DNA of 64,000 nucleotides from Sulfurimicrobium sp963779055 (GCA_963779055.1 CAVZWN010000004.1:930001-994000); one strand, 5' to 3'; counted from the stretch's first letter, positions 48,551 to 57,660 are shown. The notes: generated by a model from the sequence alone, not told the origin. A program made the numbers and translations.

Positions 48551-49370
48551 ATGGAACAAATCCCCGCCAATTTTTCCGCGCTGCTGGCGCTGGTTTTCGC
48601 GCTCGGCATGCGGCACGGTTTCGACCCCGACCACCTCGCCACTATCGACGGCCTGACTCGCTTCAACGCTGCCGCCGAGCGGCGCGTTTCGCGCTGGTGC
48701 GGCTTCCTGTTTTCGCTTGGGCATGGCGTCATCGTCATGGCGGTCGCCATCAGCGTCGGCGTGCTGGCGCAGGAATGGAAAGCCCCGCTCTGGCTGGAGG
48801 ATGCAGGCGCCTGGATCTCGATCATTTTCCTGATCCTGCTGGGGGTGATGAATCTGGCTGCCGTGCTGAAAGCCGCTCCTGATCAGGTGGTGCGCCCGAT
48901 TGGACTGAAGGGCCGCGTGGTTCGCGCGCCTCCAGCATGCCAGCCACCCCGCACTGGTCGCACTGGTCGGCGCGCTGTTCGCCCTGTCTTTCGACACCAT
49001 GAGCCAGGCTGCCCTGTTTTCCGTCGCCGCCGCCGGCCTGGGCGGATGGGAATATTCATTGCTGATGGGCGGCACATTCATGCTCGGCATGATGCTGACC
49101 GACGGCCTCAACGGCCTGTGGATTTCCCGCCTCATCCAGCGCAGCAACCAGATGGCCTGCCTGGCTTCGCGCGTCATGAGCCTGTCGATTGCCTCCCTGA
49201 GCCTCTTGGTGGCGGCTTTCGGCACCGCGAAATATTTCTCGCCTGCGGTGGATGCCTGGAGCGAGGGGCGGGAACTGATGCTGGGGTTTGCCGTCATCGC
49301 CGTGGTGGCGGGCAGCTTCCTCTTTGCGCTGCGCTTGTCCCGGCGCGCGCCCTTGGCCGCTGACGCCTGA
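48551..49370 (+). CDS. Nickel/cobalt permease (NiCoT family), interrupted by a +1 frameshift
   Basis: The protein has multiple membrane helices and the NiCoT signature RHGFDPDHLATID in the second helix, plus MLTDGLNGLW later. The frame breaks near 48917: removing one G restores the expected GRWFARLQHASHP passage and gives 272 residues. It would bring in nickel for the hydrogenase. The stop overlaps the hypA start as TGATG. Confidence 0.88.
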
Positions 49371-49708
49371 TGCACGAAATGTCGCTCGCCGAGAGCGTGC
49401 TGGAGATTATCGAAAACAGCGCCGCACAGCATGACAGCAAGAAAGTCCACGCCGTCTGGCTGGAAATCGGCCAGCTTGCCGGGGTCGAAGTGGAAGCCAT
49501 GCGCTTCTGCTTCGACGCCGTGACGCGCGGCAGCATCGCGGATGGCGCGCGGCTGGAAATCATCGCAACCCCGGGCACGGGACGCTGTCTGAGCTGTGGC
49601 AAATCGATGCCCCTGATCGAGCGTTATGATCTTTGCCCCGAGTGCGACCTGCCGCTGGAAGTCACCGGCGGCACGGAAATGCGGGTCAAAGAACTGGAAA
49701 TGGAGTGA
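49370..49708 (+). CDS. hypA: Hydrogenase nickel incorporation protein HypA
   Basis: This 112-residue nickel chaperone has the N-terminal nickel site MHEMSL (H2) and a zinc domain with two CxxC pairs, CLSCGK and CPEC. It works with HypB to load nickel into HynL. It overlaps the nickel permease stop; a heptad repeat separates it from hypB. Confidence 0.95.
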   Translation: MHEMSLAESVLEIIENSAAQHDSKKVHAVWLEIGQLAGVEVEAMRFCFDAVTRGSIADGARLEIIATPGTGRCLSCGKSMPLIERYDLCPECDLPLEVTGGTEMRVKELEME

Positions 49709-49712
49709 CTGC

Positions 49713-49776
49713 GTGACGAGTAATGGGTGATGGGATATGGGTGTGAAACCCCTGACTCATCACCCATTCCCCGTTA
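49713..49776. repeat. Heptad-phased inverted repeat between hypA and hypB
   Basis: The left arm has contiguous 7-base units GTGACGA, GTAATGG, GTGATGG, GATATGG, GTGTGAA. The right arm (49754-49776) is the complementary set (CTCATCA, CCCATTC, CCCGTTA). The hairpin ends 12 bases before hypB and could affect its translation or mRNA stability. Confidence 0.75.
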
Positions 49777-49788
49777 CAGGAGAAACAC

Positions 49789-50574
49789 ATGTGTACAACC
49801 TGCGGCTGCGGTGGCGGCGAACTGAAAATCGGCGGCAAGCCTCACGTGCACGGCCACGATCAGGGCGAATTGCGCTTCCGCCGTCCGAATCACGAACACA
49901 GCCATGAGCATGTTCACGGCGAAACTTCGCGCCGGGTGCAGGTCGAGCAGGACATCCTGTCCAAGAACAACGCCTATGCGCAGAACAACCGCCAGCATTT
50001 TGCCGCGCAGGGCATTTTTGCCCTGAATCTGGTTTCCAGCCCCGGTTCCGGCAAGACCACCCTGCTCACCCGCACCATCGATCTGCTGCGGGGTGAGTTG
50101 CCGGTGGCGGTGATCGAAGGCGACCAGCAGACCAGTTTCGATGCCGAGCGCATCCGCGCCACCGGCGTTCCCGCCGTGCAGATCAACACCGGCAAGGGCT
50201 GCCACCTCGATGCCCATATGATCGAACACGCCCTGGAAGACCTGAAACCGGCCGACCACAGCCTGCTGTTCATCGAGAATGTCGGCAACCTGGTGTGCCC
50301 TGCCAGCTTCGATCTGGGCGAGGCGCACAAGGTCGTGATCCTGTCCGTCACCGAGGGCGAGGACAAGCCGCTCAAATATCCGGACATGTTCGCCGCCGCG
50401 GACCTGATGCTGCTCAACAAGGTCGATCTGTTGCCCTATCTGTCCTTCGATGTGCAAAAATGCATCGATTATGCGCAACGGGTCAACCCCCGCATCCGCG
50501 TGATTCTCACTTCCGCCACCAACGGGGAAGGCATGGGCGAGTGGCTGGAGTGGCTACGGACCCGCGGAGTGTAA
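49789..50574 (+). CDS. hypB: Hydrogenase nickel incorporation GTPase HypB
   Basis: This 261-residue GTPase delivers nickel with HypA. It has an N-terminal high-affinity site CTTCGCG, a histidine-rich segment (HVHGHDQ, HEHSHEHVHG), the P-loop SSPGSGKTTL and NKVDLLPYL. A GGAG ribosome site precedes ATG 49789. It is full length. Confidence 0.96.
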   Translation: MCTTCGCGGGELKIGGKPHVHGHDQGELRFRRPNHEHSHEHVHGETSRRVQVEQDILSKNNAYAQNNRQHFAAQGIFALNLVSSPGSGKTTLLTRTIDLLRGELPVAVIEGDQQTSFDAERIRATGVPAVQINTGKGCHLDAHMIEHALEDLKPADHSLLFIENVGNLVCPASFDLGEAHKVVILSVTEGEDKPLKYPDMFAAADLMLLNKVDLLPYLSFDVQKCIDYAQRVNPRIRVILTSATNGEGMGEWLEWLRTRGV

Positions 50575-50615
50575 TATCATCAGACATTGTCATAATCTGG
50601 AAAAAAGGACGGGGC

Positions 50616-50954
50616 ATGAAAGCATTACTTTTGATCGGCATGATGGGCATGGCATTTCCGGCCCAGGCCGATGTCTACAGATGCCAGGATGCGGGCGGCA
50701 AAACCGTGTATCAGGAAGCACCCTGCGAGAAGGCCAACCTGAAAACCGTTAAAAAGCTTGAAAAACCCGCAGGCGAACCTTCGCCGGAAGCCATAGAGAA
50801 GGCGCAGGCGGAATCCAGGGCACTCGTCCAGCGCTATAACGAGCGCAAGAAAGCCGAGAAGGATGCGGCAAAAAAAGAAACCGGCCAGGAACATCAGGAA
50901 ACCGAACAGCAGAAAACAGGTCAGCCGGACGAGCAAAAAGCCGGTGAACCATAG
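50616..50954 (+). CDS. DUF4124 domain-containing secreted protein
   Basis: This 112-residue protein has a signal peptide (about 1-19, ending AQA), a DUF4124 domain (DVYRCQDAGGKTVYQEAPC) with two cysteines, and a very hydrophilic tail rich in lysine, glutamate and glutamine. It is inserted between hypB and hypF, and its end overlaps the hypF GTG start by 11 bases. No known role in hydrogenase maturation; it may be a passenger. Confidence 0.78.
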   Translation: MKALLLIGMMGMAFPAQADVYRCQDAGGKTVYQEAPCEKANLKTVKKLEKPAGEPSPEAIEKAQAESRALVQRYNERKKAEKDAAKKETGQEHQETEQQKTGQPDEQKAGEP

Positions 50955-53323
50955 CGGGTATGCCACCACCCGCATCCGCGTTCGCGGCCAGGTTCAGGGT
51001 GTCGGCTTTCGCCCCTTTGTCTATCGCCTGGCACAGGAACTCGGCGTCACCGGCTGGGTACGCAACGATGGCGAGGGGGTCGAAATCACGGCCCAGGGCA
51101 ACGAAGATACCCTCCGCGAGCTAGTTCGTCGCCTGAAATCGGATGCTCCGCCCCTGGCGCGGGTCGAGGCAGTGGAGACAAAAGAAAACACCTCACTTCC
51201 CCTTTTTCCGGGATTCTCCATACAGGAAAGCCAGGGCGGTCCGGCCCGCACTGCCATCGCACCCGACACCGCCACCTGCCCCGCCTGCCTGGCAGAGCTG
51301 TGCGACCCGGCTGATCGCCGCTACCGCTACCCTTTCATCAACTGCACCGACTGCGGCCCGCGCTACACCATCACCCGGCATCTGCCCTACGACCGGCGTT
51401 ACACCAGCATGGCAAGCTTTCCGCTCTGTCCGGTGTGCAACCGGGAGTACAGCGACCCCGAAACGCGCCGTTTTCATGCCGAGCCCAATGCCTGTCCGGT
51501 GTGTGGCCCGCAGCTTTCCATGCGCGATGCCGCCGGGCAGATCATTGAAACAGAGGATGCCATCACAGGAGCAATGACGCTGCTCAAGGCGGGGAAAATC
51601 CTTGCCATCAAGGGCCTGGGCGGCTTCCACCTCGCCTGCGATGCGCGCAATGCCGAAGCAGTGGCCACACTGCGCGAGCGCAAACAGCGCGAGGAAAAAC
51701 CCTTTGCCATCATGGCTGCCAATGCGGCATCGCTAGACCAGACAGTAAAAATCAGTACAGCGGAAACAACGCTGCTGCAGACGCAGGAACGTCCCATCGT
51801 GCTGCTGCGCAAACAGCCGGGCTGCGATGCGGCATTGCCGGGCATCGCGCCGGGCATCGCCTGGCTCGGCGCGATGCTGCCCTATACGCCGCTGCAATAC
51901 CTGCTGTTTCATGAAGCGGCGGGTTGCCCATCCGGAACCGAGTGGCTGTCTCAGCCCCAGGACCTGCTGCTGGTGATGACCAGCGCCAACCCCTGCGGCG
52001 AACCGCTGGTGATTGGCAACGATGAAGCGCTGGCGCGGCTTCGCGGCATCGCCGATGCCTTTCGTGCTGCATGACCGCGATATCGTGGTGCGCTGCGATG
52101 ACAGCGTGGTGAGAGTGGGCCGGGAATGGGGAATGGGGAATGGGGAATGGGTAAAAACCGCCGCGCCCACCCCGTCACCCATTGCCCATCACCCATCACC
52201 CGCATTCATCCGCCGCGCCCGCGGCTACACCCCGCGCGCCATCACCCTGCCCCACTCCGGCCCTTCAGTGCTGGCCTGCGGCGGCTGGTTCAAAAACACG
52301 GTATGTCTGACGCGCGGCAACGAGGCTTTCGTTTCCCAGCATCTGGGCGACCTCGACAACGCCCCGGCCTGCGAGGCACTGGAAGAGGCGGCGGCACACC
52401 TGATGAACGTGCTGGAAATCCAGCCAGAAATCGTCGCCCATGATCTGCACCCGGACTTTCACAGCACCCGGTTCGGGCTGGAATTTGCACACCGGCACGG
52501 CATACCGGCGCTGGCGGTACAGCATCACCATGCCCACATCGCCGCCGTGCTGGCCGAGCATGGCATTGCAGAACCCGCACTGGGGCTGGCGCTCGACGGG
52601 GTCGGCCTGGGCAGCGACGGCACGGCCTGGGGCGGCGAACTGCTGCGGGTGGAAGGTGGGCACTGCGAACGTCTCGGCCATCTCGCCCCACTGCCACTGC
52701 CCGGCGGCGACCGCGCCGCGCGCGAACCGTGGCGCATGGCCGCCAGCGCCCTGCACCGGCTGGGACGGGGCGAGGAAATCAGCCAGCGCTTCGCCACACC
52801 TGCCGCCGGGATGCTGCGTCAGATGCTGGAGAAGGGCATCAATACGCCATCCACGTCGAGCTGCGGGCGCCTGTTCGACGCCGCCGCCGGACTGCTGCAG
52901 ATCAGGGACATGGCCAGCTTCGAAGGGCAGGCGGCCATGCTGCTGGAAGGACTGGCAGAAGTGCATGGCACGGTGATGCCTTTACACCATGGCTATGAAT
53001 TCACTGCGGACGGCACGCTGGATTTACTCCCCCTGCTCGGCACCCTGGCGGACACCCCCGATCCGGCCTTCGGCGCGGCGCTGTTTCATGCTACCTTGGC
53101 GCAGGGACTGGCGGCATGGGTGATGCAGGCCGCGCAGCGCAGTGATATTAAAATTGTCGCACTGGGCGGCGGCTGTTTCCTCAACGCCATCCTCAGCCGG
53201 AACTTGCGCGAGTCGCTGACCGGAGCAGGATTGACTGTTCTTGAAGCGCAGCAGGTACCGCCCAACGATGGCGGCCTGAGCCTGGGGCAGGCGTGGGTGG
53301 CGATCAACAGAGGACTTGAATAA
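50944..53323 (+). CDS. hypF: Carbamoyltransferase HypF, +1 frameshift and in-frame repeat insertion
   Basis: HypF makes the cyanide ligands of the [NiFe] site from carbamoyl phosphate. Its domains in order are acylphosphatase (RVRGQVQGVGFRPFVYRLA), two zinc fingers (CPAC...CTDC and CPVC...CPVC), YrdC-like and Kae1-like (VQHHHAHIAAVL). An extra base in TTTC at 52060-52063 shifts the frame; corrected length is 792 residues. About 30 residues (GREWGMGNGEW to HHPSPA) after DDSVVRV come from a heptad repeat and are not part of the family. The start is GTG 50944. Confidence 0.9.
52122..52202. repeat. Heptad-phased inverted repeat translated within hypF
   Basis: Four exact GGGAATG units (52122-52149) are followed by GGTAAAA. 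The right arm has CACCCCG, TCACCCA, TTGCCCA, TCACCCA, TCACCCG up to 52202. The element is about 81 bases and stays open in the hypF frame, between DDSVVRV and FIRRARGY, which are adjacent or nearly so in HypF. Confidence 0.8.
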
Positions 53324-53580
53324 TGTGCCTGGCAATCCCGGCCCGGGTGGCTGAAATTCTGGAAAACGAACTGGCCATCGTGGAAGTCGGCGAGGTGCGC
53401 AAGCAGATCTCGCTCGCCATGGTGGACGATGTAGCGGTGGGCGATTACGTCATCGTCCATGTCGGCTACGCCATCAACCGCCTCGACCCGGAAGAGGCCG
53501 CCAAGACGCTGGCCCTGTTTGCCGAAATCGCCGAAGCCCTTGACGCCTCACCCCTCACGCCTCACCCCTCACCCGAATGA
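53323..53580 (+). CDS. hypC: Hydrogenase assembly chaperone HypC
   Basis: This 85-residue chaperone starts with the functional MCLAIPARV (C2 essential), with GDYVIVHVGYAI in the beta barrel. With HypD it carries the Fe(CN)2CO unit to HynL. The last dozen residues (DASPLTPHPSPE) are encoded by a heptad repeat and replace a normal helical end. The start overlaps the hypF stop (TAATG) and the stop overlaps the hypD start (ATGA). Confidence 0.93.
   Translation: MCLAIPARVAEILENELAIVEVGEVRKQISLAMVDDVAVGDYVIVHVGYAINRLDPEEAAKTLALFAEIAEALDASPLTPHPSPE
53546..53573. repeat. C-rich heptad repeat forming the end of hypC
   Basis: Four contiguous units, CCTCACC, CCTCACG, CCTCACC, CCTCACC, match one arm of the inverted heptad elements at 1517-1592 and elsewhere. 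No G-rich arm follows; the array ends at the hypC stop and hypD start. Confidence 0.75.
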
Positions 53581-54687
53581 AATACATCGACGAATTCCGC
53601 GATGGCGATCTGGCGCGCAAGCTGGCGGACGACATTGCGCGCGCGGTGCGGCCGGAGCGCAGCTACGGCCTGATGGAATTCTGCGGCGGGCACACCCACG
53701 CCATATTCCGCTACGGCGTGCAGGGCCTCCTGCCGGATAACGTCCACATGATCCACGGCCCCGGCTGCCCGGTGTGCGTGCTGCCCATCGGCCGGGTGGA
53801 CAACGCCATCGAGCTGGCCAACAAACCCGGCGTGATCCTGTGCTCCTATGGCGACATGCTGCGCGTGCCGGGATCGGGAAAAATGAGCCTGCTCAAAGCC
53901 AGGGCGAACGGTGCGGACGTGCGCATGGTGTATTCCAGCGCCGACGCACTGCAGATTGCGCAGGACAACCCGGAGCGCGAAGTCGTGTTCTTCGCCATCG
54001 GCTTCGAGACCACCACGCCGCCGACGGCGGTAGTAATCCTGCAGGCGCATCAGTTGGGGCTGGCCAATTTCTCGGTGTTTTCCAACCACGTCCTCACCCC
54101 CGCCGCCATCAGCGCCATCATGGCCAGCGGGGAAGCCAAGCTGGACGGCGTGGTCGGCCCGGCGCACGTCTCCACCGTGATCGGCAGCCGTCCCTACGAA
54201 CCCTTCGCCGCGGAATACCACCTGCCGGTGGTGATCGCCGGATTCGAGCCGCTCGACATGATGCAGGCGATCCTGATGCTGATCCGCCAGATCAACGAAG
54301 GCCGCGCCGAGGTGGAAAACGAATTCACCCGCGCCGTGACCCGCGACGGCAACCGCAAGGCCCAGCACATGGTGGAAGAGGTGTTCGAACTGCGGCCAAG
54401 CTTCGAATGGCGCGGCCTCGGCAGCGTGCCGGAAAGCGGCCTGCAGAATCCGCGAAAAATATGCCGCCTTCGATGCGGAGCGGCGCTTCGACCTGACGTA
54501 CCGGACCGTGGCCGACAACCCGGCCTGCGAATGCAGCGCCATCATCCGCGGGGTGAAAAAACCGCTGGACTGCAAACTGTTCGGCACGGTATGCACCCCG
54601 GCCAACCCGATCGGCTCGTGCATGGTCTCGTCGGAAGGCGCCTGCGCCGCTTATTACACTTACGGGCGTTACCGGGAAGCGCAATAA
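53577..54687 (+). CDS. hypD: Hydrogenase formation protein HypD, interrupted by a +1 frameshift
   Basis: HypD is a 4Fe-4S scaffold for building the Fe(CN)2CO group. MEFCGGHTHAIFRYG, GPGCPVCVLP and GFETTTPPTAVV are in the first frame. After an extra A at 54447-54448 the end continues in the next frame (EKYAAFDAERRF, ACECSAIIRG, FGTVCTPANPIGSCMVSSEG) with the cluster cysteines. Corrected, it is 369 residues, the family norm. Confidence 0.92.
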
Positions 54688-54864
54688 GCGGGCCCAAAAC
54701 CAGCGCCCCAGCACCGCACCGCGGCCAGCTGTTCCCAGTTCGTGGCCTAGCACGGAGACCTGTTCCCCTGCTTCATACGCAAGATGGATTGGGTGCCGGG
54801 GCCGTCCGGCTGCGGGGAGAAGTCGACGGGCGGCTCCACGGACAATGATGCAAGGCATGAACGC

Positions 54865-54916
54865 TCAACCTGCGCCAAATTCCCCTCGGACCACCGCCGA
54901 GCAGCACAAGCAAGCC
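54865..54916 (+). repeat. Imperfect direct repeat, copy 1
   Basis: This segment is close to 55421-55472; they share TGCGCCAAA, TCCCCTCGG, CCACCGCCGAGCAGCACA and CAAGCC with only a few substitutions over 52 bases. No function is apparent. Confidence 0.7.
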
Positions 54917-55039
54917 ACCGGCCCCTCCGGCAGAGGGCGCGATGGCAGCGGCTTTCACCAAGCCGAGAAAAAACCAGTAGTCAGTTAAGCCTGAAATGCC
55001 ATGATGCCTGATTGAGACACAGCCACTCCGGGCACGATT

Positions 55040-55074
55040 ACTTCCCCCCTGACAAGGGGGGATCGAGGGGGGTT
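55040..55074. repeat. 35-base GC-rich repeat, copy 1
   Basis: ACTTCCCCCCTGACAAGG followed by GGGGAT, GAGGGGGGTT. It differs at one position from 59079-59113. The core CCCCCCTGACAAGGGGGG is itself a palindrome-like hairpin. Confidence 0.75.
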
Positions 55075-55162
55075 AAGGCGGTTGACATTTCCCCCTCGCC
55101 CCCTTTCTGGAATGCACTTCGCGCATGCTTGATTGAGTGCCGGGGCCGCCCGGCAGCGGGTC

Positions 55163-55191
55163 ACTTTCTTTGTGCTTGGCCAAAAGAAAGT
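55163..55191. repeat. Hairpin ACTTTCTTT/AAAGAAAGT
   Basis: A nine-base perfect stem with an 11-base loop inside the repeat island. A related hairpin, with stem GATTACCTTTCTT, lies at 55644-55677. Confidence 0.65.
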
Positions 55192-55234
55192 AGACGAAAG
55201 AAAAGGGCACCCCACCGCGCCGCCCTACGGGTTC

Positions 55235-55359
55235 CTTCGGATTGACAGGCGAATTGGGCGTCTGCGCAACTCGCCCTGGCAGGGCACACAAATCGTGCCC
55301 TGCTGCGGAACTCGAACAGGGCGCAGCCGACACCCCCCAATCCGCCTGCCAATCCGAAG
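55235..55359. repeat. Large imperfect palindrome (about 125 bases)
   Basis: The outer arms CTTCGGATTGACAGGCGAAT and the complement of ATCCGCCTGCCAATCCGAAG match except for two transitions that would still allow G-U pairs in RNA. An inner perfect stem GCAGGGCAC/GTGCCCTGC closes a seven-base loop near 55279-55303. Such a structure could be an RNA or a protein-binding cruciform. Confidence 0.65.
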
Positions 55360-55420
55360 CGGCGCAGAGGGGAAATTGGTGGCGGCTCACGATTGGACGA
55401 ATTAATCCAAGACACGAAAG

Positions 55421-55472
55421 TCAACTTGCGCCAAACTCCCCTCGGTCCACCGCCGAGCAGCACAGGCAAGCC
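55421..55472 (+). repeat. Imperfect direct repeat, copy 2
   Basis: Second copy of the repeat at 54865-54916, same orientation, about 555 bases apart. Confidence 0.7.
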
Positions 55473-55643
55473 GGGGGCAGTCGGCGAGCACTGTCTGAGC
55501 GCGAAAGCGCGAGTTGCGCAGCCGCCCGGCTTGACGAGCAGCGCAGGGTACCCCGTAGGGGCGGTGGATGGGGGTCGCCTTCTTTTCTCGCCGCGACCTG
55601 TGCGCAGCACAGAGCGTCCGGCGGGGACACTCCTTGCGGGTGG

Positions 55644-55677
55644 GATTACCTTTCTTGGCGAAGCAAGAAAGGTAATC
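55644..55677. repeat. Perfect 13-base-stem hairpin
   Basis: GATTACCTTTCTT and AAGAAAGGTAATC flank the loop GGCGAAGC. It lacks a terminal T tract, so it is not a standard terminator. Confidence 0.7.
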
Positions 55678-55806
55678 AGCCGCCGGGCTGCCCCCGGCAA
55701 GCAAATAACCCGCGAAGCGGACAAAACCATGCTGCACCATGCTACGAATCTAGACCTGACCCTGCCGTTTCAGGGTGAGTAATAGCACGGGGCGCCTCTC
55801 CCCCCT

Positions 55807-57081
55807 TCACCCCCCAACCTCCGCCAACTCCCCCCAATCCGTCGTATAACAAGGCGACCGATTCCCCTGCTTCATCCCCCACCCCTTCACAATCCCCGAA
55901 CTCGCCAGAAACAGCGTGTCCTTCCCCATCTTGCGGTTGATGCTATCCAGCGCCTGCATCAGCCGGGCCGAGCGCTTTTCCGCCCCCTCGTCGCCGAACA
56001 GCGCCTGCTGCTGGCACCCCGCCGGGCCGAGCTCCATCAGCATCACCCCCGCCTTGGCGTAGCGATAGCCGGGGCGGTAGATCTGCTTCAGCCCCCAGAG
56101 CGCTGCGCGCACCAGCCTGGACGTATCGTCGGCCGCTTGCGGCAGCGGAATGGTGATGCCCCGGCTGTACTGGGGGTCTTTTTCGCGGAAGGGGCTGGTG
56201 GCGATGTAGACGTGGAGCGCCCCGGCGACGGACGACTGGCGCCGCAGCTTCTCCGCCGCCCGTGTGGCGTAGCTGCTCACCGCCTCGCTGAGTTCCGCCA
56301 GATGCAGCACGGGCAGGCCGAAGGAGCGGCTGCACACGATCTGCTGCTTGCTGGGTGCGACTTCTTCCATCCCCATGCAGGAAATGCCTCTCAGCTCCAG
56401 CACGGTGCGCTCCAGCACCACCGAGAAGCGCCGCCGGATCAGCGCGGGGTCGGCCTGCTTCAGCGCCAGCACGGTGTGGATGCCGATGGCGGCGAGCTGT
56501 TCGCGCAGACGCCGCCCCACGCCCCACACCTCCCCGGCTTCGATGCTCGCCATGAGGCGGTCCCGCTCGGCATCCGGCAGGGCGCCCAGGTCGCACACGC
56601 CGTTCCATTCCGGCCCTTTCTTGGCGATATGGTTGGCCAGTTTGGCGAGGGTCTTGGAGGGCGCGATGCCGACGCAGACGGGGATGCCGATCCATTGCCT
56701 TACGCGCTGGCGGATTTCCTGCCCATAGGCCGTCAGGTCCCGGCTGAAGCCCTCCAGCCCGAGGAAACATTCGTCGATGGAATAGATTTCCTGCCGCGGC
56801 GAGAACTGCCTTAACAGTGACATCATGCGGTTGCTCATGTCGGCATACAGCGTGTAGTTGGAGGACAGGGCAACGATGCCGTGTTTCCGCGCCAGATCCT
56901 GCATCTGGAACCAGGGGGTGGCCATCCTGACGCCCAGCGCCTTCACCTCTGCGGAGCGGGCCACCGCGCAGCCGTCGTTGTTGGACAGCACCACCACGGG
57001 GCGGCCTTCCAGGGCGGGGTTGAACACCCGTTCGCAGGAGACGTAGAAGTTGTTGCCGTCGATCAGGGCGAAGGTGCTCAT
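55807..57081 (-). CDS. umuC: DNA polymerase V catalytic subunit UmuC
   Basis: This 424-residue Y-family translesion polymerase has ALIDGNNFYVSCERVF with the first metal aspartate and the catalytic pair in SIDECFLGL. The C-terminal little-finger and UmuC-specific regions are present. It is downstream of umuD by six bases in the same operon, opposite to the hyp genes. It is intact and SOS-type regulation is expected. Confidence 0.95.
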   Translation of the reverse strand: MSTFALIDGNNFYVSCERVFNPALEGRPVVVLSNNDGCAVARSAEVKALGVRMATPWFQMQDLARKHGIVALSSNYTLYADMSNRMMSLLRQFSPRQEIYSIDECFLGLEGFSRDLTAYGQEIRQRVRQWIGIPVCVGIAPSKTLAKLANHIAKKGPEWNGVCDLGALPDAERDRLMASIEAGEVWGVGRRLREQLAAIGIHTVLALKQADPALIRRRFSVVLERTVLELRGISCMGMEEVAPSKQQIVCSRSFGLPVLHLAELSEAVSSYATRAAEKLRRQSSVAGALHVYIATSPFREKDPQYSRGITIPLPQAADDTSRLVRAALWGLKQIYRPGYRYAKAGVMLMELGPAGCQQQALFGDEGAEKRSARLMQALDSINRKMGKDTLFLASSGIVKGWGMKQGNRSPCYTTDWGELAEVGG

Positions 57082-57087
57082 GCCGAC

Positions 57088-57660
57088 CTAGACCGACTTG
57101 ATGATGCGGGTGACCACGCCCCAGATCAGCATTTCCTGGCCTTCCTTGAATTCGATGTCGGGGTACTTCGGGTTCTCGGCGATGAGCTTGACCACGCCGC
57201 CGCGCTGGAAGAAGCGCTTGACGGTGAGCTCGCCATCCACGGCGGCGATCACGATGCGGCCATGTTCCGGCTTGATGGCGCGGTCCACGATCAGCTCGTC
57301 GCCGTCGTCGATGCCGGCATTCACCATGGACTGCCCCTTGACCCGGAGGAAAAAGGTGGCCTCGCGGTGCTGGATGAGTTCCTCGTTGAGATCGATGCGC
57401 TTCTCGACATAATCATCGGCAGGCGAGGGGAAACCGGCCGGGACGGCATGGCTCATCAAAGGGAATTTCTGCCGTGGCGGATGTTCCGCAAAGGCGAAAA
57501 TTTCCATGCCGGAGGGAATGCGGAACCCGTCCTGCCGCTGCCTGACAAAATCGAGTATCGCCGCCTTCTGGCTGCCCGGCACCCGGATGGTGACGGTGGG
57601 ATCGGAAGACGGCTTGCGGCCGGCACCGGGCCGGGCACCGCCTCGTGTGGATCGGGTCAT
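57088..57660 (-). CDS. umuD: UmuD-type self-cleaving protein with N-terminal extension
   Basis: This 190-residue S24 protein has a cleavage site A75-G76 (HAVPAGFP), nucleophile S111 in KGQSMVNAGI and lysine K148 in GELTVKRFF, each offset by 51 residues from E. coli UmuD. The extra N-terminal part starts with a GARPGAGRK segment followed by TVTIRVP, which could bind DNA. It may therefore be a repressor as well as the polymerase partner, which is inference. Confidence 0.9.
   Translation of the reverse strand: MTRSTRGGARPGAGRKPSSDPTVTIRVPGSQKAAILDFVRQRQDGFRIPSGMEIFAFAEHPPRQKFPLMSHAVPAGFPSPADDYVEKRIDLNEELIQHREATFFLRVKGQSMVNAGIDDGDELIVDRAIKPEHGRIVIAAVDGELTVKRFFQRGGVVKLIAENPKYPDIEFKEGQEMLIWGVVTRIIKSV

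Larger units (their letters stand above)
54688..55806. other. 1.1-kb non-coding repeat island
   Basis: I see no credible gene here; reading frames on both strands are arginine-, proline- and alanine-rich, overlap each other and have no family features. The region contains a 52-base imperfect direct repeat (54865-54916 and 55421-55472) and a 35-base GC-rich repeat shared with 59079. It also holds three hairpins at 55163-55191, 55235-55359 and 55644-55677. It looks like remnants of dispersed repeats that broke the hyp operon between hypD and hypE. Confidence 0.7.

Noticed and set aside
52060..52063. Programmed ribosomal frameshift in hypF
   Set aside because: The site (TTTC) has no strong slippery heptamer, and similar single-base excesses occur in six unrelated genes, so an error is simpler.
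54878..55472. Possible CRISPR array in the repeat island
   Set aside because: There are only two copies of the 52-base unit, 555 bases apart, with no regular spacers and no cas genes nearby.
55161..55782. Overlapping long reading frames on both strands in the hypD-umuC gap (up to 189 codons)
   Set aside because: They overlap each other in several frames, are rich in arginine, proline and alanine as expected from GC-rich non-coding DNA, lack recognisable domains, and cover obvious hairpin repeats.
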